From NCBI RefSeq assembly GCF_900101265.1, contig NZ_FMZS01000011.1, positions 272,628-336,627 on the forward strand: 64,000 bases of DNA, given 5' to 3'. The translations under genes and the position numbers were made by a program. The notes beneath the pieces are model-generated. The model worked only from the letters and a program-made list of their open reading frames with translations, did no database searches and was not told where the DNA came from. The DNA comes from Massilia sp. PDC64. GTDB taxonomy: Bacteria; Pseudomonadota; Gammaproteobacteria; Burkholderiales; Burkholderiaceae_D. Shown piece after piece: positions 23,930-32,449 of the stretch; the stretch's first letter is position 1, and each line of letters begins with the position of its first letter.

Positions 23930-25594
23930 TCAGCGCGGCCCGCGCGGTCCCTCCGGCGGGCGGTAGTTCACGTCCTGCACCTGCAGACGGCCCAGTGCCG
24001 CCGGCATCCGCGCCTCGAACCCGGCAAAATCCTTCAGCGCCTTGGGCGTCCACAGGCCTTCGGCCAGCGCCACGAGGCGCGGCCAGGCCATGTACTCGAC
24101 GTCGCGCGGCGTGGCCATGTATTCCGTCCACAACTGCGCCTGGCTGCCCAGCACGTGACGCGTCTGGGACGCCGGCAGCGCCGCCGGCAGCGGGTCGTAC
24201 GCGTACACGCGCGCGAGCGTCGTCACGTCGCGCACGCCCATCGGCTCGCCCTTCGGGTCGGCTTGCCAGAAGTCGAAATAGGTTTCGCGCTCCGGCGTCA
24301 TGACGACGTCGTGTCCGGCGCCGGCAGCCTTGATGCCGCCCGTCTCGCCGCGCCAGCTCATCACGGCGGCGCCCGGCGCGAGGCCGCCTTCCAGGATCTC
24401 GTCCCAGCCGATCAGGCGCCTGCCGTGCCGCGTCAGGTACGCATCCATGCGGCCGATGAACCAGCTTTGCAGGCCGTGCAGCGCCGGGTGTTCGGCCGGC
24501 TTGCCCTGAGCGTCGCGATAATTCTGCACGTCCGCCAGCGTAGCGGTCTGCGGCACGAGACCCAGCTGCTTCATGCGCGCCAGCGCGGCGGGCGACTGCG
24601 CCCATTCCGTCTTCGGACATTCGTCGCCGCCCACGTGCACGTACTGGCCCGGGAACAGATCCATCACCTCGTCCAGCACGTTCTGCAGGAAGGTAATGGT
24701 GCCATCCTCCACGTTGAACACATGCGGGATCACGCCCCAGTCGGTGCCCACCTGGAGTGTCCGGTCGGGCCGGTTGCCCAGTTCGGGATACGCGGCGACG
24801 GCAGCCTGCGCATGGCCCGGCATCTCGATCTCCGGCACGATCGTCACGTGGCGCGCGGCCGCGTAGGCGACGACTTCGCGGATGTCGTCCTGCGTATAAA
24901 AGCCGCCGTGCGGCTTGCCGTCGTAGCGCGGCGGAGAATACGCGAGCATGGTGTCGCGGCGCCACGCGCCCACCTGCGTCAGGCGCGGATAGCGCTTGAT
25001 CTCGATGCGCCAGCCCTGGTCGTCCGTCAGGTGCCAGTGGAAGACGTTCATCTTGTGCTGGGCCAGCAGCTCGATGTGCTTCAGCACGAATTCCTTCGGC
25101 ATGAAGTGGCGCGCGACGTCCAGGTGGCTGCCGCGCCAGGAGAAACGGGGCGCGTCCTCGATGGCCACGGCCGGCAGCGTCCACGTGCGCGCCACCTTCG
25201 CCTGGCGATGGATGTCGGCCGGGAGCATCTGGCGCAGGGTCTGGATGCCGTAGAACAGGCCCGCGGGCTGCGCCGCCGAGATGGTCACGCCGCGCGCGTC
25301 GCTCACGAGGCGGTAGCCTTCCTTGCCCAGGTCCGCCTTCGGGTCGAGACGCAGGCGGATCGCGTTCGTACCATCCTGCGCGCTCACCGGCAGGTCGAAG
25401 CCGGTGGCCGGGCGCAGGTAGTCGCGCAGCGTGGACGCCTCGGCCAGCGCAGCGCCGCTGGCCACGATGCGGGTTGCCGCCGTCAGCGCGTACTCGCCGG
25501 TCCCGCGCTGCATCTGGGCGGGACGGGGCACGATGTCCTGTGCCTGGACGGCGCCGACCAGGCAGCTGAAGGACAGGACGGCGAACATGCGCAT
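23930..25594 (-). CDS. GH20 beta-N-acetylhexosaminidase, exported
   Basis: 554 residues from ATG 25594, with GAGG 8 bases upstream. The signal peptide ends near AVQAQ (residue 19). Residues 20-145 are the GH20b domain. The TIM barrel carries HWHLTDDQGWR (about 187-196) and the catalytic pair Asp324-Glu325 in VGGDECPKTEW, where Asp orients the substrate N-acetyl group and Glu is the acid. The enzyme removes terminal GlcNAc or GalNAc from chitobiose, peptidoglycan or glycan fragments in the periplasm or outside. It is last in a same-strand run after the sigma/anti-sigma pair, with a 29-bp gap. Confidence 0.95.
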   Translation of the reverse strand: MRMFAVLSFSCLVGAVQAQDIVPRPAQMQRGTGEYALTAATRIVASGAALAEASTLRDYLRPATGFDLPVSAQDGTNAIRLRLDPKADLGKEGYRLVSDARGVTISAAQPAGLFYGIQTLRQMLPADIHRQAKVARTWTLPAVAIEDAPRFSWRGSHLDVARHFMPKEFVLKHIELLAQHKMNVFHWHLTDDQGWRIEIKRYPRLTQVGAWRRDTMLAYSPPRYDGKPHGGFYTQDDIREVVAYAAARHVTIVPEIEMPGHAQAAVAAYPELGNRPDRTLQVGTDWGVIPHVFNVEDGTITFLQNVLDEVMDLFPGQYVHVGGDECPKTEWAQSPAALARMKQLGLVPQTATLADVQNYRDAQGKPAEHPALHGLQSWFIGRMDAYLTRHGRRLIGWDEILEGGLAPGAAVMSWRGETGGIKAAGAGHDVVMTPERETYFDFWQADPKGEPMGVRDVTTLARVYAYDPLPAALPASQTRHVLGSQAQLWTEYMATPRDVEYMAWPRLVALAEGLWTPKALKDFAGFEARMPAALGRLQVQDVNYRPPEGPRGPR

Positions 25595-25623
25595 GCTTGC
25601 ACCTCGAAATGTAAGGAGTGGAT

Positions 25624-26325
25624 TCACAGCCGCGCCCACCCGCCCTTGTACAGCACGGGTCCCGTCGGACCGTTCGGATCGGGCGAGCCGCCCTTCGGCT
25701 CCAGGCTGATCGCGAGCAGCGCGACGTCCGGCGCGGTTGCACGCGCGTCGAGCGCCAGGTCCGTGCTGCGGTTGTCGGGCAGGATGCCGAGCGAGCGGGG
25801 TTTGCCGGCCCGCGTGATGGCCCACAATTGCAGCGTGCGGTCGGCGGGCACGTGCACGTCTTCCGCCACGCGCACCCGCAGGCGGCCATGGCGCGTGTCG
25901 GCCGTGACGACCATGACGGTCTGCGACTGGGCGTCGGACAAGGCCGCGATCTGCTGCGGCCGCGGTGCGGCCACGGGCGGCCCCGCCAGCCGCACGGCCA
26001 GCACGAGCGCGCCCGCGCCCGCGGCCAGCGCCAGCACGCCCCACGGCCGCGCGGCGGACGAGCGCCAGAATTGCCACCACGGCGCCACCACGGCGGGCGC
26101 CAGGCGGCGTTCGATGGCGTCCCACACGCGCGTCGGCGGCGTCACCTGCGGCTGCAGTTCGGCCAGCGCCGCGAGACGGCCCTGCCAATCGGCGACGGCG
26201 GCGCGCAATTGACGGTCGTCGCGCAGCCACGTTTCGAAGCGGCGGCGCGCGCCGCCGCGCAGCGTGCCCAGCGCGTATTCGGCCGCGAGCCGGTCGCGCA
26301 GCGGCGCATTGTCGCGGATGTTCAT
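25624..26325 (-). CDS. Anti-sigma factor (RskA-like)
   Basis: 233 residues. The N-terminal cytoplasmic domain (RDRLAAEYALGTLRGGARRRFETWL) is the anti-sigma domain of the RskA/ChrR-like kind without a zinc HxxxCxxC motif. A single membrane segment lies at about 95-115 (GVLALAAGAGALVLAVRLAG). The C-terminal part is the RskA domain, with LQLWAITRAGKPRSLGILP and a final VLYKGGWARL, predicted to be periplasmic. It would hold the ECF sigma factor inactive until an envelope or redox signal. The start overlaps the sigma gene by 4 bases (ATGA), so the pair is made in a fixed ratio. Confidence 0.88.
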   Translation of the reverse strand: MNIRDNAPLRDRLAAEYALGTLRGGARRRFETWLRDDRQLRAAVADWQGRLAALAELQPQVTPPTRVWDAIERRLAPAVVAPWWQFWRSSAARPWGVLALAAGAGALVLAVRLAGPPVAAPRPQQIAALSDAQSQTVMVVTADTRHGRLRVRVAEDVHVPADRTLQLWAITRAGKPRSLGILPDNRSTDLALDARATAPDVALLAISLEPKGGSPDPNGPTGPVLYKGGWARL

Positions 26326-26900
26326 GCGGCCTCCCGTCTGGACAGGCAATCGCGCAACCGGTCGAGGCCGCGCCGGATCCACGTCTTGACCGTGCCGATC
26401 GGCAGTTCGAGGCGCGCCGCCACGTCCGAGTGCGACAGGTCGTGCAGGTATGCCATGCCGATCGCCTGGCGCTGGCGGCTCGCGAGCGTGTCCATGCAGC
26501 GGGCCAGCGCCCGCGCGTCGCGCGAGAGCTGCGCCTGGTCGTGCGGGCCCGCCGTCATGTCCGCGAGGCCGTCGGCGTCCTCGAGTTCGACCCGGACGTC
26601 GCCGCCGTCGGCCAGCGCGCGGCGGCGGATGTCCAGCGCCTTGTTGCGCACGATCGTCACCATCCACGTGAGCGGCGACGCCAGGTGCATCTGGTAGCCG
26701 GCCGCCGCGTGCCAGATCGCGACGAACGCGTCCTGCACGGCTTCCTCCGCCAGTTCTTCCTTGTGCAGCACGCGCAGCGCGAAGCCGAACAGCTTCGCCG
26801 ACGTGGCGTCGTACAGCCTGCGGAACGCGGCCCGGTCCTGCAGCGCCACGGCGGCGAGCAGCCGGTACAACTGGTCGTCCTGGTCGGTCCCCTCGCTCAC
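26322..26900 (-). CDS. ECF RNA polymerase sigma factor
   Basis: 192 residues with both sigma-70 regions. Region 2 has FGFALRVLHKEELAEEAVQDAFVAIWHAA and PLTWMVTIVRNKALDIRRRA. Region 4 has LASRQRQAIGMAYLHDLSHSDVAARLELPIGTVKTWIRRGLDRLRDCL. It resembles the SigK group that pairs with RskA-like anti-sigma factors. It sits directly upstream of its anti-sigma gene in a 4-base overlap. The 62-bp upstream gap has nested inverted repeats (26908-26950) that could include its own promoter. The regulon is unknown; GH20 downstream may belong to it. Confidence 0.93.
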   Translation of the reverse strand: MSEGTDQDDQLYRLLAAVALQDRAAFRRLYDATSAKLFGFALRVLHKEELAEEAVQDAFVAIWHAAAGYQMHLASPLTWMVTIVRNKALDIRRRALADGGDVRVELEDADGLADMTAGPHDQAQLSRDARALARCMDTLASRQRQAIGMAYLHDLSHSDVAARLELPIGTVKTWIRRGLDRLRDCLSRREAA

Positions 26901-26907
26901 GGTGCCC

Positions 26908-26950
26908 CTGTCATTGATTTAATGAAAACATTGTAACCGTACAATGACAG
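26908..26950. promoter_or_regulatory. Nested inverted repeats upstream of the ECF sigma gene
   Basis: An outer 9-bp repeat CTGTCATTG (26908-26916) pairs with CAATGACAG (26942-26950). Inside, CATTGTA-ACCG-TACAATG (26929-26946) is a perfect 7-bp repeat with a 4-bp centre. The AT-rich block fills the gap between the sigma gene and the preceding gene, so it may be an operator, a terminator for the upstream gene, or both. Confidence 0.45.
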
Positions 26951-26962
26951 GACTGGAAACGA

Positions 26963-27637
26963 TTACAATCGTGCGGACAGGTATTGCTCGCGTACCGACA
27001 ACCCGGTCTGCGGCAGGTGCGCGGCCGTCACCGTGGCAACGTAGTCCGCGTAGCGGTATTGCACGCGGGCGGTCTGGATCGGGCTTGCCGCCAGCACGTC
27101 CGGCGCCGGGTCGCCGATCGCGAGACCGGGTGCGCCCAATGCCGCGCGCAGGCGGCCGGCCGCGTCCGACCACACCGTGCGCACGTCGTCCGGACGCATG
27201 CCGCGCCGGTAGACGTCCACGCCGACGAGACGCCCCTCCGGTCCGAAGCTGAGCCACAGTTCGCTGACGGGCGGCCCGGCCAGGCCGAGGGCGGGTGCGT
27301 CCACGCCGCGGCAGCGCAGGTGGCGGTAGCCACGCGCCTGCACGTCGCACGCCGCATGCGCGCGCACGAGCAGCGCGCGCGCTTCGGTCTCCGTCGTCGC
27401 GTCGAGACGCAAGCCCGCGATGGCCGGACGGGCGGGCGCGGGCGCGTCACCACGCAGCCCGGCCAGGCCGGCCCGGCGCACGTGGTCGACCTGCGTGGCC
27501 GACACCCCGTCCACGGGACACGGCACGCCCAGCGCCGCCAATGCACGAAAACCGGCACGCGTGTGCATCGCGCCGCCGATCCCCAGCACGAGCAGCGCGG
27601 CCACCGCGCCTGCCGTCACCCACGCACGGGCGCTCAT
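26963..27637 (-). CDS. Membrane-anchored protein of unknown function
   Basis: 224 residues. One hydrophobic segment near residues 6-24 (WVTAGAVAALLVLGIGGAM) serves as anchor or uncleaved signal. The rest should be periplasmic and has three conserved-looking cysteines (VPCPVDG, HAACDVQ, LRCRGVD). It starts inside the end of the globin-like lipoprotein gene (4-base ATGA overlap), which argues for joint function. A C-terminal segment has GPEGRLVGVDVYRRGMRPDDV and AAHLPQTGLSVREQYL. I recognise no family. It is followed by the ECF sigma gene after 62 bp. Confidence 0.6.
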   Translation of the reverse strand: MSARAWVTAGAVAALLVLGIGGAMHTRAGFRALAALGVPCPVDGVSATQVDHVRRAGLAGLRGDAPAPARPAIAGLRLDATTETEARALLVRAHAACDVQARGYRHLRCRGVDAPALGLAGPPVSELWLSFGPEGRLVGVDVYRRGMRPDDVRTVWSDAAGRLRAALGAPGLAIGDPAPDVLAASPIQTARVQYRYADYVATVTAAHLPQTGLSVREQYLSARL

Positions 27638-28194
27638 GACTGGCAGTTGGCCGCGGTGTTCGGGCCAAGATAGACGGGCGTCTTCGACACGATGTCGCCC
27701 TTCAGGCCCACGAGCGTGGGCGCCACGCGGTTGATGGTGGCGTCGGGCACGCCGTCCTGCTTCATGACGGCCGCCAGGTCGACCATGAACTGGTCGAACA
27801 CGCAGCCGGGAATGCCGAGGTCCTTGTGCGCCGCGACCATGTCTTCGCACTGGACCGTCGTGTTGTCGGCCGTGACCGGGCCCGGATACGTGTACGGCCC
27901 GCCCAGCACGGCGTTGAACTGCAGGCGCAGGCAGGCTTTCAGGCGGTCGACGGAATCGTGGCCCGGCTTGCCTACCACGGCGAAATATGGCGCTTCCTTC
28001 GGATCGGCCAGCAGGCCCGCGGCCGCGTCGTCGACGACTTTCGCCACCGCCGCGGGGGCTTTCGCGTCGCCGCCGAGGGCCATCCAGATGTCCTGGTTCT
28101 GCGCGAACTGCGCCTTGGGCATGTCGTCGCCGCCGCCGCATGCGGACAGAAAGGCACACAGGGATGCTGCGGAAAAGATGAGAGCAGGCTTCAT
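27634..28194 (-). CDS. Lipoprotein with truncated-haemoglobin-like domain
   Basis: 186 residues. The signal peptide ends in the lipobox LSAC (Cys19), followed by GGGDD, so a lipid-anchored exported protein is predicted. Residues 35-170 follow the group 1 truncated haemoglobin pattern. DIWMALGG and VAKVVDDAAAGLLADPKEAPYFAVV are followed by the ALGGP-like FNAVLGGPYTYPG. Then come MVAAHKDLGI, with His123 at the proximal haem position, and CVFDQFMVDLAAVMKQDGVPDATI and ADIV-like GDIV. About 10 extra residues with a Cys (TADNTTVQC) are inserted before the proximal helix. Most truncated globins are cytoplasmic, so export is unusual. Assignment rests on motif order; haem binding is untested. Confidence 0.6.
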   Translation of the reverse strand: MKPALIFSAASLCAFLSACGGGDDMPKAQFAQNQDIWMALGGDAKAPAAVAKVVDDAAAGLLADPKEAPYFAVVGKPGHDSVDRLKACLRLQFNAVLGGPYTYPGPVTADNTTVQCEDMVAAHKDLGIPGCVFDQFMVDLAAVMKQDGVPDATINRVAPTLVGLKGDIVSKTPVYLGPNTAANCQS

Positions 28195-28281
28195 GTCGAT
28201 CTCCAGGTTGAGGGTTGTGCCGGGGGAAACGCCCCCCGTTCCCTCTTGTACGCAGCGACCTGGCGATCGGATTCAAAAAAA

Positions 28282-29649
28282 TTACGTCGCCGCTTTCAGC
28301 GACTTCACCAGTTTCACCCGCTTGATCTCGCCCACGATGAACACGTAGCTGAAGACAGTGACGGCCGCGTTGGCACCCACGTACACGAGGGCGCCCGCGA
28401 ACGACCCGGTGCCCTGCAGGATGTAGCCGATGACGATCGGCGTCGTGATGCCCGCGATGTTGCCGAACGTGTTGAACAGTGCGCCGGACAGGCCGCCCGC
28501 TTCCTTCGGCGACGTGTCGGCCACGACGGCCCAGCCCAGCGCGCCGACGCCCTTGCCGAAGAACGCGAGCGCCATCACGGCGACGACGACGGCGTCCGTG
28601 TCGATGTAGTTACAGGCGATCATGCTCATCGACAGCAGCATGCCGCACACGATCGGCACCTTGCGCGACATCGACAGCGAGAAGCCGGCCTTCGCGAGGC
28701 GGTCCGAGATCGCGCCGCCCACGACGCCGCCGAGGAAGCCGGCGATGGCGGGCAGCGACGCGACGAAGCCTGCCTTCAGGATCGTCATGTGGCGCTCCTG
28801 CACGAGGTACACGGGGAACCACGTGAGGAAGAAGTACGTCAGCGTATTGATGCAGTACTGGCCGATGTACACGCCCAGCAGCATGCGGTTGCCCAGCAAT
28901 TCCTTGACGCAGGCGAGCGTGTCGACGGCCGGCGCCTGCGACGCGCGTCTGGCGCCGTCCAGGTCGACGAGCGCCCCGCCCTCCTCGATGTATTTCAGTT
29001 CGCTGGCGCTGACGGACGGGTGGTCCTTCGGTCCGTGGATGACCTTCAGCCACACGAAGGCCAGCGCGATCCCGAGGCCGCCCATCACGATGAACACGCT
29101 CTCCCAGCCGAAGGCGTGCACGAGCCAGCCCATGAGCGGCGCGAACAGCACGGTCGCGAAATACTGGGCGGAGTTGAACAGCGCGGACGCGAGGCCCCGT
29201 TCGTGCGTGGGGAACCAGGCCGACGTGATGCGGCTGTTGCCCGGGAACGAAGGCGCTTCCGCCGCGCCCACGAGGAAGCGCAGCACGAACAGCGTGCCCA
29301 CGGCGGCCGCGCCGGTGAGGAAGCCCGCGGCGCCCGTCAGCATCGTGAACAGCGACCACAGGAAGATGCTGAAGAAATAGGTGATCTTCGAACCGAAGCG
29401 GTCGAGCAGCCAGCCGCCGGGCAGCTGGGCCGCCACGTACGACCACGCGAACGCGGAAAAGACAAAGCCCATCTCGACGGGCGACAGGCCCAGGGCCTTG
29501 CGGATTTCCGGACCGGCGATCGAGATCGAGGCCCGGTCCGCGTAGTTGACCGTCGTGACGATGAACAGGATGGCGAGTATGCCCCAGCGCGTGCGCGACG
29601 CGAGCTTCGTTGCGGTGGCCGGCATGGCGGCCGTCGTGGTGTGCTCCAT
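28282..29649 (-). CDS. MFS transporter, probable hexarate (glucarate/galactarate) permease
   Basis: 455 residues, twelve hydrophobic segments. It matches the anion:cation symporter family of MFS (GudP/GarP, ExuT, phthalate permease). The first loop reads VNYADRASISIAGPEIRKALGLSP, and segment 2 has MGFVFSAFAWSYVAAQLPGGWLLDRFGSK, both typical of GudP-type carriers. It is the third gene after garD and a porin on the minus strand, 32 bp after the porin stop. This supports a role in importing galactarate or glucarate across the inner membrane. GGAGGG precedes the ATG. Confidence 0.9.
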   Translation of the reverse strand: MEHTTTAAMPATATKLASRTRWGILAILFIVTTVNYADRASISIAGPEIRKALGLSPVEMGFVFSAFAWSYVAAQLPGGWLLDRFGSKITYFFSIFLWSLFTMLTGAAGFLTGAAAVGTLFVLRFLVGAAEAPSFPGNSRITSAWFPTHERGLASALFNSAQYFATVLFAPLMGWLVHAFGWESVFIVMGGLGIALAFVWLKVIHGPKDHPSVSASELKYIEEGGALVDLDGARRASQAPAVDTLACVKELLGNRMLLGVYIGQYCINTLTYFFLTWFPVYLVQERHMTILKAGFVASLPAIAGFLGGVVGGAISDRLAKAGFSLSMSRKVPIVCGMLLSMSMIACNYIDTDAVVVAVMALAFFGKGVGALGWAVVADTSPKEAGGLSGALFNTFGNIAGITTPIVIGYILQGTGSFAGALVYVGANAAVTVFSYVFIVGEIKRVKLVKSLKAAT

Positions 29650-29681
29650 GGTCCCTCCAAAGATAGGTGTGGCCGCCGGAC

Positions 29682-30746
29682 TCAGAAGGTCTGGCGGATG
29701 CCCAGGTTGTAGCCGGTGTTGCCCGTCCCCGGCTCCGTGTTGTTGGCGACCGTGTAGCCGGCGCCGTTCTTGTTATGGATATGTGCGTACGCCGCGTACA
29801 GGCCCGTGCGCTTCGACAGCGCGTACAGGTAACCGATGCCCCACTCGCGGGCGTCCTGGTCGAAGTGCGTGCGGTCGTCCTTGTGCTGCGTGGAGAACAT
29901 CAGCGTGCCCGGCCCGACGGGCGCGGAAAAGCCCAGCAGGATCTCGCGGCCATCCGTCGACGGCGTCGGTTTCGCGCCGCCGTACGGGTTGTTGGCATTG
30001 CCCAGCGTGGCGCTGTTGTAGCCCTTGTCCACTTCGAACGCACCGTACAGCTTGATCCATTTGAGGTCATAGTTCGCGCCGAGGAGCACGTTGCGGCCCA
30101 GGTCGTGGTTCACGCCCGTCGCAGCCACGTCCGTGTTCTTGCTGTTGTAGGCAAGGCGCACGCGCAGGTTGCCACGGGCGAGGTCGAGGGCGCCGCCGAA
30201 CTGGCGTCCCGCCGACAATGCCGCCTGTTCGCCGGCGCTGTACGCGAGTTCGGCATGCACGCCGTTCACCGTCGGCGACGTGTACGTGATCGTGTTGCTG
30301 GTGCGGACGTTGGTGCCGTTGTCCGGGAAGAGATTCTTCGCCGTGCCCGCATAGCCCGTGCCGAACGGGTCGGCGACGGACGTCAGCGTGAGGTGGTAAG
30401 GCGTGTACTGGCGGCCGAAGGCGACGGCGCCGGCCTTCGTCCTGATCCCCACGAACGCCTGGCGGTTGAAGATCGTGTTCGCGGCATCGAGTTCGCCCGT
30501 GTCGATCTTCGCGCCCGTTTCCAGCGTGAAGAACGCGGACATGCCGTTGCCCAGGTCCTCCGTGCCGCGGAAGCCGATGCGCGAGGCCGACGCGGCGCCG
30601 CTCGTGATCTTCGACTGGTGACCGGCAGTGCCGCCGCTCTCTACCACGAACGCCGCGTCCGCGATCCCGTAGATCGTCACATTCGTCTGGGCGTGCGCGC
30701 CCGCGCCCGCGGCCAGGCCGAGGGCGATGCATACTGCTTTCTTCAA
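29682..30746 (-). CDS. Gram-negative trimeric porin (Porin_4 type), TTG start
   Basis: 354 residues. The only workable start is TTG 30746 (then KKAVCIALGLAAGAGAHA), with AGGAGA 4 bases upstream and a signal peptide ending at AHA-Q. The mature protein begins TNVTIYGIADAAF and ends NLGIRQTF with the C-terminal Phe needed for outer-membrane assembly. Internal repeats such as SRIGFRGTEDLGNGMSAFFTLE are typical of betaproteobacterial general porins. It lies between garD and the MFS gene, 44 bp after garD, and is likely cotranscribed to admit hexarates through the outer membrane. Confidence 0.92.
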   Translation of the reverse strand: MKKAVCIALGLAAGAGAHAQTNVTIYGIADAAFVVESGGTAGHQSKITSGAASASRIGFRGTEDLGNGMSAFFTLETGAKIDTGELDAANTIFNRQAFVGIRTKAGAVAFGRQYTPYHLTLTSVADPFGTGYAGTAKNLFPDNGTNVRTSNTITYTSPTVNGVHAELAYSAGEQAALSAGRQFGGALDLARGNLRVRLAYNSKNTDVAATGVNHDLGRNVLLGANYDLKWIKLYGAFEVDKGYNSATLGNANNPYGGAKPTPSTDGREILLGFSAPVGPGTLMFSTQHKDDRTHFDQDAREWGIGYLYALSKRTGLYAAYAHIHNKNGAGYTVANNTEPGTGNTGYNLGIRQTF

Positions 30747-30790
30747 GATGTCTCCTTGCTGTTTTCTGTCTTGTGCGGTCGCGCGTGCGG

Positions 30791-32323
30791 TCAGGTCACG
30801 GGCGCCGGATTGAAGAGCGTGAGCGCGTTGTGGAGCTTCCAGTGCTCGGCCCACGTCTTCTTGCGGCCGCTCGCCACGTCGAGCAGGAAGTGGAACAGCT
30901 CCCAGCCCACGTCCGCGATGGTCGCGTCTCCGGTCGCGATGCGCCCGGCGTTGATGTCCATGAGGTCGTGCCAGCGGCGGGCGAGATCGTCGCGCGTGGC
31001 CACCTTCACGACCGGCACCGCGGCCAGGCCGTACGGCGTGCCGCGGCCCGTCGTGAACACGTGCATGTTCATGCCGGCGGCCAGCTGCAGGGTGCCGCAG
31101 ATGAAATCGCTGGCCGGCGTGGCGGCGTAGATGAGGCCTTTCTGCTGCAGCTTGTCGCCGGGGGACAGCACGCCCGCGATCGGCGCGGTGCCGGACTTGA
31201 TGATGGAACCCATCGCCTTTTCGGTGATGTTGGCAAGGCCGCCCTTCTTGTTGCCCGGCGTCGTGTTCGCGCTGCGGTCCACGCCGCCCCGCTTCAGGTA
31301 CTCGTCGTACCACGCCATTTCGCGGATCATCGCCTGCGCGACGTCGTCGTTCGCGGCGCGGGACGTCAGCTGGTCGATGCCGTCGCGGACTTCCGTCGTT
31401 TCGGAAAACATGACGGCGGCACCGGCCCGCACGAGCAGGTCGCTGGCAAAGCCGACGGCAGGGTTGGCGGTCACGCCCGAAAACGCGTCGCTGCCGCCGC
31501 ACTGCACGCCGACGACCAGTTCCGATGCCGGCACCGTCTCGCGCCGGCGCTCGTTCAGTGCCGTCAGATGCTGCTCCGCCGTGCGCATGATGGAGTCGAT
31601 CATGTCGCCGAAGCCCACGTGCGCCGCGTCCTGCAAACAAACAGTGTCGGGAGTCTGGATCGGGATGGAGCCGGCCGGGAACATGCGCGCCGGCTGCAGC
31701 TTTTCGCAGCCCAGGCTCACGAGCATGACGCGGCCGCCGAAGTTCGGATTCTTCGCGATGTTGCGCAGCGTCCGGATCGGGATCTCGGCGCCGGGCGCGT
31801 CGATGGCAACGCCGCAGCCGTACGTGTGTTCGATGGCGACGACGTCGTCCACGTGCGGGTACTTCGGCAGCAGCTCCTTCCTGATGCGGTCGACGGCGAA
31901 CGCGACGACACCCGACACGCACTGCACCGTCTCGCTGATGGCGAGGATGTTGCGCGTGCCGACCGAGCCGTTCGGATTGCGGAAACCTTCGAACGTATAA
32001 CCTTCCAGCGGCGCCAGGGGTGCGCGGTCGCGGACGGGCTTCGGCAGGTCGTCCAGCCCGCGCGCGGCCGGCATGCCGACGAGCGATTCCTCGATCCACG
32101 TGCCGCGGGCGATGGGTTGCAGCGCGTAGCCGATCGTCACGTCGTAGCGCACGATGGGTGCGCCCTGGGCGATGTCGACGAGCGCCACCTTGTGCCCTTC
32201 CGGCACGCGGGTTCTCAGGGTCAGGCCGTCCGGGAAGACCGTGCCTTCCGGCAGGCCGCCGGCGTTGACGACGATGGCGACGTTGTCGTTCTCGTGCATG
32301 CGGATGGTGCGGGGGATAGTCAT
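30791..32323 (-). CDS. garD: Galactarate dehydratase
   Basis: 510 residues from ATG 32323, which has GGAGA 6 bases upstream; the in-frame ATG 32335 lies within an operator and lacks such a site. The N-terminal SAF-like domain (IPRTIRMHENDNVAIVVNAGGLPEG) is followed by the altronate/galactarate dehydratase core. That core contains GFRNPNGSVGTRNILAISETVQC, EHTYGCGVAIDA, VSLGCEKLQP, VGVQCGGSDAFSG and MGSIIKSGTAPIAGVL. The enzyme dehydrates galactarate to 5-keto-4-deoxy-glucarate. Length and N-terminus fit GarD better than UxaA. It is first gene of the operon garD-porin-MFS and faces the LacI regulator, with three operators between. Confidence 0.93.
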   Translation of the reverse strand: MTIPRTIRMHENDNVAIVVNAGGLPEGTVFPDGLTLRTRVPEGHKVALVDIAQGAPIVRYDVTIGYALQPIARGTWIEESLVGMPAARGLDDLPKPVRDRAPLAPLEGYTFEGFRNPNGSVGTRNILAISETVQCVSGVVAFAVDRIRKELLPKYPHVDDVVAIEHTYGCGVAIDAPGAEIPIRTLRNIAKNPNFGGRVMLVSLGCEKLQPARMFPAGSIPIQTPDTVCLQDAAHVGFGDMIDSIMRTAEQHLTALNERRRETVPASELVVGVQCGGSDAFSGVTANPAVGFASDLLVRAGAAVMFSETTEVRDGIDQLTSRAANDDVAQAMIREMAWYDEYLKRGGVDRSANTTPGNKKGGLANITEKAMGSIIKSGTAPIAGVLSPGDKLQQKGLIYAATPASDFICGTLQLAAGMNMHVFTTGRGTPYGLAAVPVVKVATRDDLARRWHDLMDINAGRIATGDATIADVGWELFHFLLDVASGRKKTWAEHWKLHNALTLFNPAPVT

Positions 32324-32333
32324 CAGCGTCTCC

Positions 32334-32349
32334 ATGATTGCGCAATCAT
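32334..32349. promoter_or_regulatory. Operator site 1 for the hexarate LacI regulator (perfect palindrome)
   Basis: ATGATTGCGCAATCAT, a perfect 16-bp palindrome with the CG centre typical of LacI-family operators. It covers the region just upstream of the garD start, so a bound repressor would block garD transcription. Two related sites follow at 32389 and 32450. Confidence 0.7.
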
Positions 32350-32388
32350 TTCATGACAAAGCACAAAACACACATGCCTTGCGCAAAA

Positions 32389-32404
32389 ATGACACCGCAA
32401 TCAT
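32389..32404. promoter_or_regulatory. Operator site 2, ATGACACCGCAATCAT
   Basis: Shares the right half GCAATCAT exactly with sites 1 and 3 and differs from site 3 at one of 16 positions. It lies in the middle of the garD/LacI divergent region, 55 bp from site 1. Confidence 0.65.
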
Positions 32405-32449
32405 TCTTGTCTTAAAAATATGGCCGGTGCTACGGCCAAGGTGTTTGGT

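Noticed and set aside
24155..26212. Plus-strand 685-codon frame opposite GH20 and anti-sigma genes
   Set aside because: Antisense to two genes with clear domain signatures, compositionally biased, no start signal.
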